A DNA stretch of 64,000 bases from Stercorarius parasiticus. Taxonomy: Eukaryota > Chordata > Aves > Charadriiformes > Stercorariidae. Position 1 is the stretch's first letter. Each line of letters starts with the position of its first letter. A program made the translations under genes and the position numbers. Shown piece by piece: positions 1 to 13,987 of the stretch. Location of the stretch: NCBI GenBank assembly GCA_013396915.1, contig VWZL01004638.1:186001-250000 (forward strand), in the 5' to 3' direction. Under the pieces are notes generated by a model. That model did no database searches. It was given only the letters and a program-made list of their open reading frames with translations, and was not told the origin of the DNA.

Positions 1-2529
1 TCTTGGCCAAAGCGGGTGAACCACCAGGACTGACTCACTGAATCGCCAGGATCACAGTTTTGCTGCTGCTATTGAAAAGCAGATTTGCTGATGCTTTCAT
101 GAATGGTGCTACATGACTTTCTGGAGCTTTGTGGGCTACTAGGTGATATGTGAGGAATGTGCATTATACTCCATTAGATACCTATATGCCTATAAAAAGG
201 CAAATCCTTTTTTTGTTTTGTTTTTGTAGGATACACAAGCCTAAGCAGGATTCAGGATCTATTGGTGTGTATAAGGCTATAATTCATAATCTTTGTCCCT
301 CCCAATCTGTCCTGTTGTTTTTCTTTTTTTCTTGTGTGTCATTTTTCTGTTTTTTTCTTGTGTGTCACCACTGGTAGTGATGGTGTTTTTCTTTGTCAAG
401 TCTTAATTTTATTTGAAGTGGTAAAAGTGAGAAGAAAACCTCAATTACATAAGAACGCTAGATTACACTGCAACAAAACTAGCGCTGTGTTATTTTTCAA
501 TAGCAGATACATTTTCTCACCAAGACGGACCTTGTAATTTATCTACTGGGGAGTTAGATAACACAACTGCACCCTTTGAGATGGTAATTATTGCTGAAGT
601 AATGTTGGACAGATATTTATCTGTGAACATTTATGTTAAGTAGCTTGATATTATTGGCCTTTCCCAGAAGGAAATGATATTTTAATACAGTATTCCCAGG
701 CTATATTTCAGTTAAGAATATTACATTTACACTAATTTCTGCAGAAGTTATATTCAGCAGCAAAAGTTCCCTTAAGAAATCCCAACCATGTAAATATGGT
801 AACTGAATCCTTGTGTAGTTGAGCTACAGAGTAACGATATACTGAAGCCTCAATGTTTCTTTGAGATCGCATTGTTTTTCTCTTGGGATAGCTGAAAAAG
901 GTCAAGAAGCATAAAGTCAAAGAGGGAATAACAATTAAGGAAACTGATCCCTTATGTCACCAAATAACCTTTCCTATTCTTGTGTGACTCCTTTAAATTA
1001 ACATGGTCAGATGTGAACATAAACATGCCCATGCTTTTCTGGTAAGACTGACAACTTATTATAAGGTTTGTAACACTACAGGTACCCTTTTTGTCTGTGA
1101 ACTCAGTCAGTACTAAATATTGCTTTGTCTGCCATTGAAAAACCCTGTCAGCCTTATTGTTTAACCTAAACTCCATTGCAAATATATTCTGGATGATATG
1201 CAAGGGGAAGAATGGAGTGAAGGATGGTGGTTTGCAGTGTGGATACATATACAATAAGGAAGTTTCAGGTTTCAGAGACAGTTCATGACAAATGTCTCAA
1301 CCAATATCTCTCACAAAACCTTAGAAACATGATAACCTAAAGGGAACACTTCAGTTTACGTAATGTCAATGCTATAAAGGTATACATATGAGTAATTTTT
1401 GGTCTTGTGGGTTTTTTTGAGATAATGTCTCAATTATGATTTCTCCTTTAATTTTCATAATACAGTGTCTCCAGGAATTTAATTTGTTTATATTTTGCAC
1501 AAAGCATCTAGGTGTAAATGTGAAGCATAGAGTCTTAAATGAAAAAGGGCTTCTAAAGGTATTTCTTAAGATATTTTTATGATTTTCATTTTATATTTGT
1601 GCGAAGTAATTGCAAGGAACATTTATGTGAAAAGTAAGATATTTTGTGTTTCAAATTAAAGATGTCTCCAGTTGAAGCAATGTAAGCATTGCATCCTACT
1701 TCATATTATTTTGCCACCATCATTTTGTATTTGATGGTCCTTTAAATAATTACTTCAGGAAACACTGAAATTAGCTAATGAACAGTGTGCTTTAAAGTAC
1801 CAAGGGTGTCTTTTTAATAGGCATCTGTGTTATATAATGCAGAGTTTTGTACTGTACACTGACTCTGACTTCCTATAAAACAGAAAGGAATTATGAAATA
1901 ATGGATTTATTGTCATACTTCGTTGTTCAAAGTCAGGAGTGACTGGCATTGTTTTTTCAAGTTTGAAACTTTGACTCTGCGTGTTTACTTTCTATGGGCT
2001 ATGAATGGAAAGAAAATGAGAAGAAATATGTATTCCTTAATTTCCAATTTATGAAGAGTTATGTGCCAAGAAAACAAAGAAAGGGAAAAAAGTGATGTAC
2101 ATAAAAACAAAGAATCCAGAAAAGCAGGAATGGTACTTGAGTAAAAACTGCAAGAGAAGTTCATTCATGAATCTCAGATCATTACAGACAGACAAATCTT
2201 GATTTTTGAAACTTCTGCTATTTTAAGGATGTGTTGAACTCTTAAATGACTTGTCATGTTTAAATTAGAATAGAATGTAAATGAAATGTGAGGAGAAATC
2301 TCAGCTTGAATTGATGTAAATTCTGTGCAATTAAGCAAAACCAAGTTGTTCGCAGATGCAAGTTTTTACAAGCTGAATAGCCTTATCATGAGGTAGATTA
2401 GCACTGTGTGTAGAGCCATCTCTGCAAAATGTGCAGCAAAGACGAAATATAATATTGTCAGATACTATTAGTTCAATCCCCAACATGGATCTTAAGATAA
2501 TATTAACCATAGTTAAATAATGTATACAA
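1..2529. other. Unique AT-rich non-coding DNA
   Basis: No exon, RNA gene or recognisable transposon is visible here. The open frames are short, rich in Phe/Ser/Lys/Cys as expected from AT-rich random sequence, and carry no motif I recognise. The only local structure is a short direct duplication at 324-367. The stretch is intergenic or intronic; the sequence does not say which. Confidence 0.6.
324..367. repeat. 18-bp direct repeat, two copies
   Basis: The sequence TTTTTTTCTTGTGTGTCA occurs at 324-341 and again, identically, at 350-367, separated by 8 bases. This is a small pyrimidine-rich tandem duplication, probably from replication slippage. Confidence 0.75.
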
Positions 2530-3292
2530 ACATAAAGCCAAGTGCAAGGTCCTGCACATGGGTCACGACAAACGCAAGCACAAATACGGGCTGGGAGGAG
2601 AACGGGTTGAGAGCAGCCCTCAGGAGAAGGACTTGGGCGTATTGGCTGATGAGCAGCTCAACATGAGCTGACAATGTGAGCTTGCAGTCCAGAAAGCCAA
2701 ACATATCCTGGGCTGTATCAAAAGAAGGGTGGCCAACATGTGGAGGGAGGTGATTCTGCCCCTCTACTCTGCTCTCTTGAAACCTCACCTGGAGTATTGC
2801 ATCCAGCTCTGGGACCTCAAACATAAGAACGACATGGACCAGTTGCAGCAGGCCACCAGATGATCAGGGGGCTGGAGCACCTCTCCTGTGAAGACGGCCT
2901 CAGAGCATTGGGGTTGTTCAGCCTGGAGAAGAGAAGGCTCCAAGGAGACCTTATAGCAACCTTTCATGGCCTAAAGGGAGCCTACAAGAAAGATGGGAAG
3001 GGACTTCTTATCAGGGAATGTAGCAACAGGACAAGGGGTAATGGTTTTAAACTGGAACAGGGTAGATTTAGATATTAGGAAGAAAATCCTTACTCTGAGG
3101 GTGGTGAGAAACTGGAACAGGTTTCCCAGGGAAGTTGTGGATGCCCCATCCCTGGAGGTGTTCAAGGCCGGGTTGAATGGGGCTATTAGCAAACTGGTCT
3201 CTTGAAAGATGTCCCTGCCCATGGCAGGGGGGTGAGAAATAGAAGATCTTTAAGGTGCCTTCCAACCCAAACCATTCTATGATTCAGTGATC
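2530..3292 (+). mobile_element. CR1 LINE, 5'-truncated 3' fragment
   Basis: This is a chicken-repeat-1 (CR1) non-LTR retrotransposon in sense orientation, of which only the last ~760 bases remain. It begins abruptly inside the reverse transcriptase gene near 'GCCAAGTGCAAGGTCCTGCAC', continues through the ORF2 C-terminal region and stop, and ends with a short 3' UTR containing 'CCTTCCAACCCAAACCATTCTATGATTC', the typical avian CR1 tail. Loss of the 5' part is usual for LINE insertions because reverse transcription starts at the 3' end and often stops early. The left boundary is judged from the change from AT-rich to GC-rich sequence and could be off by about 20 bases. The element resembles the 3' part of the larger copy at 20.4-23.0 kb, sharing protein blocks such as WNR-PRE-VDAPSLE. 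Confidence 0.95.
2533..3205 (+). pseudogene. CR1 ORF2 remnant (reverse transcriptase C-terminal part)
   Basis: This is the C-terminal region of the CR1 ORF2 polyprotein, which in a complete element joins an APE-type endonuclease to a reverse transcriptase and drives target-primed integration. Two sense frames carry recognisable blocks: GLEHLSCEDGL followed by LFSLEKRRLQGDL (about 2863-2955), and RNWNRFPREVVDAPSLEVF (about 3106-3165), ending at a stop near 3205. The catalytic reverse transcriptase motifs lie upstream in intact elements and are absent here. An in-frame TGA at 2669-2671 interrupts the block that should read NMS-x-QC, and the later blocks need a frame change, so the copy is dead. 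No function is expected. Confidence 0.92.
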
Positions 3293-6200
3293 ATCTGTTC
3301 AAAACTTCTGCTTATGAGTAAATGTAATTAAAATGAAATTAAAACTTCCTTACCTTACATTGATGTCACTATTATCTTTACTTAGCTGTGAGAATTGATA
3401 CAAAAATATTGCCTTATTAGGTGACAGCAAATACAATTTTGCGTGCCTCTCCCAGTTTCTATACCATGACCTATCAAGGTCAAGAAGGATTACGAGAAAA
3501 TGTCCTTTCAAATGGTGAAGGCTTAGTTATTTTATGCAGAAATAATATTCCTATTATAATGTGTTTGTAGTATTAAGTATTCCAGTTTTTTAATAGTAAG
3601 ACTTAAAAACTAGAAAGACATTACAATAATTAAATAAAATATTAAATCTTCTTAGATGGAACTGTTTGACAGTGTACAGAAAACAGGAACAGGTACAGAA
3701 ATTAAATAGGTGGAAGGGTAGCAAGGGGAATGGGTATCAAAGTGGTCTGCAGGAGTAGGAGATGAGCTCTCCTACTCCAGGGAGTAGGACAACCTGGGAG
3801 GTTCCTGACCCCGGGAACCTCTTCCATCCCTGCACTGCTGTGTCACCTTCTACACATGCTTTAGAGCTGTACAGTTACACAGCTATCTGTGTCATAATTC
3901 ATATACAGAGGTATACTTCTCTGAGGTTCTATAGGAGATCACAGCAAACTGTTAAAGAAGAGGTGGTTAACACACCTGTAATGACCAAGGATTTATAGCA
4001 CAGGAGGGATAAAATTCACACTTACTCTATTGCTTAAGCTGGTTTTTCCACCTTCTCTCTTTTAACTGAGCTAAAATACTGTATTTGCAAAATACTTTGT
4101 TTGTACATTGTTTGTATTGGGTTTTTTTTTAACTAATTACTAAGTAACAATTTACAGAAGTGAAAGCTTGGCTACAGTGAAGTTGAGTGGGTTTTTTTCC
4201 AAAAAAGCTGGGGCTATGGTTTCAGCTGTCCTTTTTGTCTTTTAAACCTGATGCAAGGCACTTCGCCTATGTGTATATTGCTAAACAAGAAGACAAGGAA
4301 CAATTCTCTGGTCCCAGTGTTGGGCATACTGGCTGGTTTCCATTCACACTGCCAAAGACTCAGCTCCTATTAAAGTGCCTCCCGCACAAAAAAATATTTG
4401 ATTTGGGCACAAAAACCTTAAGTGACCCAAACAGAGCTAGTGAGTAACTTAACCAATGTGGATAATCAGGGGCTCAGACCTCAACCTCACAACCCAGCCC
4501 TCTTTTATTTGGCAATATAGACAGCAGGCAAAATTTCACCTGCTGTACTCTGTGCTTTGGATGTTGTACCAACATGTACTGTAAGGTTTACAGTCATTAA
4601 ATGTGAAAGTATTTCTGTACAATTGCTCTTTTGACTACGTGATGACTGAATATTCGTCAGTAATTAGATGTCTGTTTAGGTGACTTGTATCAGAAAGAAA
4701 TGTTATAGAGAATAGTCTTGAAATAGCCTTGTATGTAGGCAAAATATAATATTGGTACAGCTCTGCTACACACTTTCCCTTAAAGAAAAACTACATGCCT
4801 TTTTTTCTTTTGGCTTATGGTAACCATACCTAACAACAAAAGCCATTTTGTGTTGCTCAGGAGAAGAGTAGGCCCAGAGATGAGTGTAAGACACAAAAGA
4901 CCATTTTAGATTTATTTTGCTTTGTGATAGTCACTATGGTTTTTTAGGTTGGATTACTTTTAATGCATTGTTTAACATTGGCCAGACTTTAAAGTTCCCA
5001 TTATTTTTTTTCACAATTTTAAATTCTGGATGAACGTTAAAGCTTGAGTATATTTACTCAGTGTTGCAACTTAATTCTCCACAACCCCAGGCAAACCCCG
5101 AGCATGTTAGATCTGTGACAGACAAAGCTCTTTGTTGCCATTTAGTAGATTTTTACCATGGAGAGTTAGACATAAAGGTTAGGTCCTTGGAGTCATGTTC
5201 TCATGGGTAGCTTTGTCTTCCCACTCCCTACCTCAAAATATTATATACCTAACCACACACTTGGAATTGCACTTCTAGCAAATTTAAAGCAATTTAAAAT
5301 CTTTGGCAATCCTACTTACTTAGATCTAATTGCAAGATCAGCGTGTCCAGTATTCCCTCAGATATGCTTTTTTTTTTCTTTCTTTACAAATGAGTTCCTG
5401 CTTACTGCTGCTTACATCTACTGAGATGTGATCCATAGGTTCTCATGGGTGAAAGGCAGGAAAAGGGTTTCAGATCTCAGAAGGAGCTGGCTGGCCATAA
5501 TAGCAGGACTCTGTGAGGTGATCTGATACCCAGGCAAGCAGATTTTGTACAAATGCAGCCCTCTCAACTGACTCTTCTTCATAATAAATTAAAAATACAC
5601 ACTTATTTTCAAATCCACTGGCCTGTGGCATCCCCTTTCTGCTAATGGAACAGCTAGTGTTTTGATTAGTCCCTTTTTTCTGTGTCTTATTTGATATGTC
5701 TCCCCCAAAACCACTGTGTTCTGTTTCCCTGTTAGAAATACAATAGATTGCCTTTCTTTTACAAATGACATAACTAATCAGATTCTGAGGGGAAAAAATC
5801 AAGACAGCTAACACACATTCGTTACCATGAGTGTTGTGCAGGCTGCATTTTTTTCCTCACAAGATTGATTAATTAAATATTTATGAAAGAGAAACACCTG
5901 GCATACTTCCATATACAAATAGGTCTCCTGTGGGTTTGCAACAGCTGAGGAGAGTTTTGAGGGACCACAGGGATCTCAGGGTAAAGACTTCCTCACAGCT
6001 TGAGTTCTTACACATTGCTGTTTCTCATAAATATGCACCAACACAAAAATAATTTCTATTTTGAAGACAGAAAGTGTAATATCAACAGATGAAATCTAAA
6101 AGACGGCTAAAGAGAAAGGTAAAGATTAAGCAGAACAGAATTACTGTATGTGGGGAAAATGGCTTGATTTTATTTACCTGAGAAAGGTTTAAAGCTAAGG

Positions 6201-9200
6201 AGGCTCAAACAACTGGGGCCCCTTTTTTAAGGTATTTGTCTAGGGCTTCTGGTTAAATAGTAAGAGCCTTAGACTGAAGAGATCTGTTGAAATCTAAGGG
6301 CAAGGGTTAAGAAATTATGCAAGACACCTAAAAGTGGGAAATTCATTCTGTTCACTATTTCAGCTGCTCTTCCAGATGGATCTGCTTTATAGATACTTCC
6401 CTGACTCTCATCTTCAGTGGAATGTTTTCACTGGTATGTCACTGCTTTAAAAATAATTTTGCCACTGACTTCAGCTACAATTTAGCTGGCAGGATTGCTT
6501 TTATCGACCACTGCTTTACTGTGGCCGGTTTCCTACAACAGATTGTTTTAGTTCTTGGGAGTGGAAGTAATGTAGCTGTTAGTGTCAAATTCTTGTGCAA
6601 TATCTTTTACATGTGCTTACATGCCATGTGCTTTCTGTATGTTGTATTATACTTCATCATACTCTGGCTATGTTTTTTTGTTGGGAAACCTTAGAAACTG
6701 GCCACCTGCACTGAAGCTCGGAAGTTTAAGGTTCAATCTATATGGGATATGATCAAGACATATTAACTGTCTTCTGTTTCTGAGGTCAAATTCTAAAATT
6801 AGTTGTTCTGATGAGAGTTTCTGATATTGGTCAAATGTTAATTTATTTCCTAAGTTCAGATACAGTGAAATATATAGGTTCAGAAATTTTTAATATGAAA
6901 TTTTTTACAAAAAAAATGAATTTGGTTTTATTCTTTACCAAAGCTGGAAAAAAATTAGAAAAAAATATCCTTTATCATTTGACACTTCTAAAATCTGAAA
7001 CAGAAAACTTTGTTTATAAAAGAAAGTTCAAATGGCTAATCATTGAATTAGTACAGATTAAGCTTTGTGTGGTTTTTGCTTTGTGTTTTGTTCTTTTTTT
7101 TTGATCAAGTGATTTTCTTCCAGTGTAGTATGTTGCATTTTAATGGAATGTTTCTGAGCTGTGAATTATTTTAAGGATTAAAATTGAGAGGATCATAAAC
7201 ATGTCAGTCTATTTAGGAAAAGAAAAAGTGAAGGGTTTTTGATGAAGTTCTGCAAACACCACTGTTTTGTAGTGATAAAGTCCAGTGATGTGTATAACAA
7301 TGTGGAGATAAAGCAGCATTGTGTTTATTATTAAGACTAGGTAGTACTTTATCTTCTAGGCAACCTCTGTAAGGCGAAATGGTTTTGTTGCTAATCCTAT
7401 GAAATTTGGTCAAAAAGCTAACGAAATAGAAGCTTTTTCATGAGCTGCGATATACCAGTGAGGAGGTTTTACATGCTTTTACTTGTATAGTGCATACTTT
7501 CATTGTATGAGTTTTTGGGGAAAGTTCAGTGGTACAGAATTCAGAAACACAAGCCACTACTTTTTGCCATGTTAATCTCTTTTTTTTGTTTGTTTGTAAT
7601 TCGTTTCACGTGTTTTTCCTGAAATAATAAGCATTAATATGCAGTATATCTCGGTGTGAAACATTTTCAAAGGGTGGTTACAAAGACTTATTTAATTTAG
7701 AGCAGACTTCTTACATACCTGCAGTTTCCTTTGGCTTTCCCTAGACATCTATAACAGTATAATGTATTCCAGGTTTAAGCTGTTTCTTTAACAAAGGTGT
7801 TGAGCCTACAGATTTTTTACTGTAAAAATCTAAAATCACTCCTCGAAGTTAATGTGAATACTAGATGTCTGAGAATTGGAGAATTCAATCCCTAACTATC
7901 AAAAATGTATTGTAATTGTATATGGGGAAGGTCTTAAATGTCCTGACTGGAAAGAATATTAATACTGAGTGGTAGCAGGTAGATCTTGATTTAATAAAAT
8001 GTCTTTATTTCCTGCGAACTGAAAATGATCACAGGATTGTTTAAAAAGGATGAACCATTGAAATCACCTTGTTAGATATAAATACTTAATAGCATGCATT
8101 ATAATGAGATAAAAAGTGATGGTTGTAAGGTCAAGTGTGAGAAGGAGAGAGTTCAAAGACGGTGTAGACCCTTCAACATAATATAACCTAGCTTTAAAAG
8201 GGAGAGAGGAAATGCATTGCTTGATGAGAAGAAAAGCCTCATGTAAGCTTGATAAATATTCAGGGTTTCTGTGTAATGAGAAATGGAATCTGATGAACGA
8301 AATGTCATGGTAAAATCATTCTAATCAATAATGGAATGTGACATTATTCAGACCGTAGTAATATGTCTTCTCCTTTTTATTTTTTCCCTGTGATACGCTT
8401 TCCTTACATTTCCTTTTTTTAAATAGTTTTGGGGTTGTGTTTTTTCTTCTTTTTTTTGGTTAACCTGAGATTGGTTATGCTAATGTAAAGTTGTTGCAAC
8501 CTTTCTTCTACAGCTAAGATATTGAATGTGTAATGTCACAATTCTGGACATAAACCTAGGAAAACAGACGTAATACATAAAAGTACAGCATTTTCTAGGA
8601 ATATTTCTGTATTCAAAAAATAATTTGCTTTTTTCCCTCCCTCCTCCACAGCTGATATTTTTAAATATAAAATTGGGATAGGATTACAGTAGATGACATA
8701 TGTGTATGTAGGGAGTGCTTGTTCAGACTCTTGGGTAATGTAATAATGACCCCAGTGTAAATAACTGTGGATAAATTATGTACTATTGCATGCTAGTTGT
8801 CATTTACTTTGTTGCAATGTTTACTTTAGCATAACAAAATGAGATCTTTATTTTTCATTATTGAGATCTTGTGTTACAGCAGTAAAAATTATGATTTTAT
8901 AATGCCTTCTGATGATAATGCCTTATCATCCTTATGGACTTCTATCTGAAAATGCTGAAGTTCATCTTGAACATTAAGTAGTCTGCCAGTTTACCTTCAT
9001 AATTTCATGGAGAAAGTAATTGAAAGACACCCCTGTAACTCAAGGCTTGTTTTTGGCAAAATCAGCACTAAGTTCTCTTGACTCCTATTTTTGGTTCCAA
9101 GACTATCTTACCGCGGACCCTTGTGGACCTCCCAGCTCAGATTTTGGAGTGTGCAGGAGACATAAATATGTATATCACATTCCCTTTCAACTATTTGTAG

Positions 9201-10160
9201 GCTTTCTAAAAGTCTTGTTGATGAGCAAAAGCAGCCAACCAGGAAGCACTGTGGAGTGAATGAGCTTAATGGAAAAAAAATGTCCCTTAATATTGAAAGC
9301 TTGTCATGCCTCTAGAATATCTTGGATGTTGATATTGAGGAGGGAAAAAAAAAAAGACAAAATCTCTCAAGGACCTTTAACACTTATGCTGAAACCAGTC
9401 TGGGAGAAGTAATACACAAAACTTCTAAAGCAGGACAGGAGAAACTTTATTCCCCCCTGTAACTATGTTGGGATTTTTTTTCAAATTTATCTTCCTATGC
9501 TTGTTCTATGTGTGTCACCTACCTTTTTCTTAAATTTAAAAACAAACAAACAAAAATCTTTCTGCAAAACAACTGATAAAGCACATCTTACACATATTTA
9601 TCTTTTGTTTGTTTGATTGTTACTAGCTTATTATTTGGGAATGCTTGAATTGATCTTTTTTTCCTTTACTATAGCAACAGCATGGACTGAATATAGTCCA
9701 TATATTAATATCAAGTGTTTATTTTTGTTTGGATCAATTTGGCTTAATGTCATTCATATCATTAACATTTTGCAGAAATAATATTGATGGAAGTTATTGA
9801 TCCCTCTTGCAGAAGCCATTGTATTAATTGTGCTGAAGGCTTACTAATGTTTGATCTTACATTAGCCACGACAATTGTTTGATATAGTCTAAGGGCTCAA
9901 CGCAGCCAAACCCAAGTAATCGTTGAATGAGACATCGGGGAACAAAATCCAGATCCAGGAATGAATTTTGAAACACTGTGCTTCAGTAAGCAGGCTGCCA
10001 ACCTCCTCAGGTGCTGTATCTCTCTTCTATGTTGATTTTTGCTGTACAGGGCACAAAAAGATAGTGTTAACCAGGCTCCACGTTGGTAGGTATTTTGGCA
10101 GCTACAGTTTTTACCTTTATACAAACCCTTCTCTCTTCCTGATATTTTGGAAATGGTAGC
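3293..10160. other. Unique AT-rich non-coding DNA
   Basis: No gene or recognisable transposon is seen. Notable small items are the paired hairpins at 3752-3821 (listed separately), an A11 run at 9345-9355 and a short (AAAC)n-like run near 9540-9555. Open frames here show no recognisable domain; the hydrophobic one near 6422-6694 looks like chance translation of T-rich DNA. Confidence 0.6.
3752..3821. repeat. Two adjacent GC-rich inverted repeats
   Basis: A perfect 11-bp inverted repeat has arms GGAGTAGGAGA (3752-3762) and TCTCCTACTCC (3768-3778) around a 5-base loop. A second, 8-bp one has arms GAGGTTCC (3798-3805) and GGAACCTC (3814-3821) around an 8-base loop. A third copy of GGAGTAGG sits between them (3781-3788) and could pair with the right arm of the first. 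The patch is GC-rich in AT-rich surroundings. It could be a small structured RNA, a binding-site palindrome or chance; nothing in the sequence decides. Confidence 0.7.
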
Positions 10161-10545
10161 GCAAGGAGGCAGCATGGTTCTCTTCCCCTTTCTCTTTCTG
10201 TCCTTTCCAGCCTAAATTAATTTCCTCCGCTGCAGTGTCAGAAAACAGGAGCAGCAATGGCAGAGTGTTTCAGCAGGATGGAGGGAGGGAGGGAGGCAGA
10301 GGTGAACAAGATGCCCCTGCTTCCCCTCTCCGGAGCTGCCCAACCTGAGGGGTCTGGGGATGAGGAGCACCCTTCTCCTGGCTGGTTCCCCACATGCCGC
10401 ATGGGTTCTGGGTGCCAGACCTGAAGGAAGAACATCCCACAGCTGACCTCTTTCCCAGCCTTCAGTAGTTCCTTTTGGATTGCAAAGACTGGTCCTTTCT
10501 ATTCCTACCTGATAAAACAGTTCTCTTTCTGTCATCCTTGCTGCT
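10161..10545. other. GC-rich, CpG-poor patch with (GGGA)n run
   Basis: About 380 bases are clearly more GC-rich than the flanks but contain few CpG dinucleotides. They include a purine repeat GGAGGGAGGGAGGGAGG around 10281-10296. Minus-strand frames of 65-107 codons open here mainly because the sequence is GC-rich; they are proline/glycine/leucine-rich and match nothing I know. This may be an old, unrecognised repeat or merely a compositional fluctuation. Confidence 0.4.
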
Positions 10546-13500
10546 CATGTGCTGGCACTGGGACAATTGCATTTGCAAGTATACATTATTCTTTTTTAAT
10601 ATTTCCTGAATACAGATTTATGTAAAAACACAAACACAAAGTAAAATTCCACTTTTAGAGGTGTGCAACACTGCATAGTGCCACAAAGGGGTACAGGGTA
10701 CAATAATATTGTTAGCTGGCTAACACAGAAATTGCAATGCCCATGCTGTGGCAAATTAGCATGTTATTCATGCTTTAAAGGTTGTACACAGCCCACTAAA
10801 AATTTACTTTCTGACTTTGGACAGATATCTTTAGGATATTTATAGCAGCATATATTCAATACTTCTGTTAAGAGAATATATTGAAATCTTCTAAGGTTAC
10901 AGATTAAGAGCCATGTAGCTTGAAGATTCCTATCACAAAACAGGTAGAGCAAAAAATATTAATATAGGATTCCTCATCCTATTTTGCAACAGGGATATTT
11001 AAAAATCAATGAGCCTTGCTGAAGGTCTCAGTACTCCAGAAACTCAGTTACTGATGAACCTTAGGTCAAATAGAGTACATATTGTCATGAGGTAGCAATA
11101 ACTATTACTCAAAGCTGGTATTAATTTTTTACTTTCTTATAGGAGGGTAGCCCAGAAAGAAATTAAATAAACTTTCATTGTTAGGAGGCAAGTATGATTT
11201 CTCAAAGTTCTTTTATCTTTATTGCATGGAAGGTCATTTGTGATGTACTAGAAGGATGAAAGTCTAACTTTAAAATGTAATTCGTTAAACTTGAAAATGT
11301 TTTTCATATTATGCATGGCTTTCCTGCTTCAGATGTGGCAGTTTTAGGAAGCATTGCAAATAAAGGAGTTAAGCCTTTTGTTTAAAGTTAGTCTGTACAA
11401 AAGCTAGGAAATATTTGAGAAGAGTAGCTGTACAGCATAAATACAGCTTCAAAACACTTGTTTGTGGAGGCATTGAGGAATGCTATTTTTTCCATTTTTT
11501 TTTATTCAAATTCAAAACTCTCACAAGGGTGCCTGCATAAAAATAAATAAATACATGTAGTAAAGAGAAGTGAAACCATATGTATGTGTCTGTGTATTTC
11601 AACAACAGAATATTAGGCTTGTAATCTGGCACTATTAGAATTTTAGCCCCATTACCTACCAAAACAAATCCTTCCTTAAAACTGTGAATGAGTTTAGATA
11701 GACGGCGTGTTCACAACTGATAATCAGCTATAAGCTGCCAAAGTTTACAGAACTGTTTAATCTGAATAATTGCTTGCCTTATTCAAGGTGTGTCAGCCCC
11801 TCAGTTTTTCTGTTGTAATTAAGCATCTTTAGCCTTACAAAAAATGCTTTAACTGGAAAGATGTATTGTAATTGCATTCTTTTTTTAAGTAAATGCAAGA
11901 TAAGTTAGTGTGGCATTGGGACTTCTAATGGAAATTTATGGCAGCTGTAGCATAAAACAACAAAACTATATTGACCGAGCAATGTGAACAGAATTCTAAT
12001 GTGTGTTTAACTACTGGCTGCTAGTTTCAATGAGTATGAAATAACACTTACTTTATAAAGGATGTAGTAGTTACTATGTACAGGAACTGAAAACTCTCTT
12101 CAGATTCATTATGCAACTTACCATCTGTTATCAAAGGACTGCTAACTTCTTAGGGGATCTTACAGAGAGTAGTAGTTGCTAATCATGGCTTTTAGAAATA
12201 TTTTTGAGATAAGTAATAACTCTAACCTATAATCCCTGTTTAAATTGGATTAATTTTAAAATACTGGTTTGCATATAGGTACTTTTTGATGAAGTTATCA
12301 GAAAGAACATTTCAGGTTTTCAAGATGAAAACAAACCTGAGCATTCACAAATTTTTTTAGCGCACCTTGAACAAAGCTACTATCTACATTTCAAATACAT
12401 ATTTGAGTGTGGGGGAATTTACCGTGTATAACATCTTACTGTTAAGAGCAGATGCTGTAAAGAAAATCAGAATTGAACTCTGTGGCTGATCATTAGCTTG
12501 CTTGACGCCAAGAACATTCCAGTAGGTATCCCCAGAAGTTGTCCATTTAAGGAAGCTAGTCTGAATTAGTCATAGGAAGAGCCTCTCATTTTCCCTGTTG
12601 ACTACAATTACATCTTGCAAATACCTCTCTATAGTTGCTTCAGCCTTTAAAGAACAGCATGCAGGCAGAAATGCTTGAGTCAGTTTCCTTTTCTTGAAGT
12701 TGATGTTTGAGATAGAGAAGTGGCATACTTGAGAAATGTGAATTCACTTAAAGTTTTGAGGATTAACTGGAGTTGTATGATATGTTTGAAAAAAGAAACT
12801 GGTTTTTTTTTTTATCAATAGCAACTTCTGTGTTAAAGTTGGGGGTTTTGTTATCTTAGTTCTTCAGAACACAAAAATTATACAGAACGTGGTGTGATAG
12901 CACCAGTTGGTTGTACTCCTGGACCTACAGCTGGCTTCACAGGACTGTGTCAGAGAAGCCTCTCACCTAAAGATGGCCAGCTGTTAATTAAACATTCTCA
13001 GTGACAATGCAATAATAAAACAGCCCGTTTTGGTTTCTTTCATTTTCCAGTATGTTCACATTGAGATTAAAATATTGAAGATGGGCCAACAAGTGTCAGT
13101 GTCTAAGGTACTAAACACAGTGCTAAAGCATGATGGATATCTAGTAACACATTATTGTTCTCTATTATCTGCTCTTGGCTAGATGAGTGATTTGTTCTTG
13201 GCTTCAAAATATATAATGCAAAGGAGCTGAAGAGGCCATCTCACAGTTCCTGAATCTAACTAGAAACTGTGATGAACACAGCTATTACTAGTTGTTGTTC
13301 TTTTTTAATTAACAAAAAATAGGGCAGTAGTAGTGTTTGGTGCCTCTTTTTGTTGGAAGTGGAGTAGTTTGAGGAATAAAGATTAGTTCAGGCAAGTTCC
13401 TCACCATGAGTACCAAAAAATGCTGAACTAACTAAGGTATTTTTCAGATTGAATATTATGATATATTTCAAAACTCAAAATAACTCCTTCTTTCAAAACT

Positions 13501-13986
13501 TCCTATTACTTCTTAAATTAATTACTTAAATTAAAATTAATAATAAAAACATTGTTTTGAATAGAATATGGTTTCTTCTCATGTGACTACTAAAAATCAG
13601 TTATTTCCCATGTTCTTTATGACTTTTTTTTCCTCTTGTATTCCTGAATGTTACGATCTTTTCTGATTTAAATGCTTAGTTAACATTGGTAATATGAGAG
13701 AAACTTTTAGACAAGGTTTACTACCTTGTTCCCCAACCCACAAACAGATGACATACAATAATGCCTGCCTTTGAGACAGCTTTTTGATTAAGAAGTGGAA
13801 CTAGCAGATAAAACAGGCTGCTAATTCAAAGACTAACCAGACTTTATAGATAAAATCAAGTTGCTCAGTTTCTTTGTCTCACTTGTCCTTTGATATTTGT
13901 TTACAGATGGGCAAGTAAATTACTATACCATAGGTTAAGGAAAGAACAAAAAAACCCAAAAATTACTATGGTACTTACACACCCAC

Positions 13987-13987
13987 N
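13987..13987. other. Single ambiguous base (N)
   Basis: One unresolved base within otherwise contiguous sequence, just after an A-rich run. It is an assembly or base-calling artefact, not biology. Confidence 0.95.

Noticed and set aside
2513..3265. Minus-strand open frames of 60-103 codons
   Set aside because: Shadows of the plus-strand CR1 3' fragment.
10281..10296. (GGGA)n run as a G-quadruplex
   Set aside because: Three GGG tracts and one GG only; better described as a purine microsatellite.
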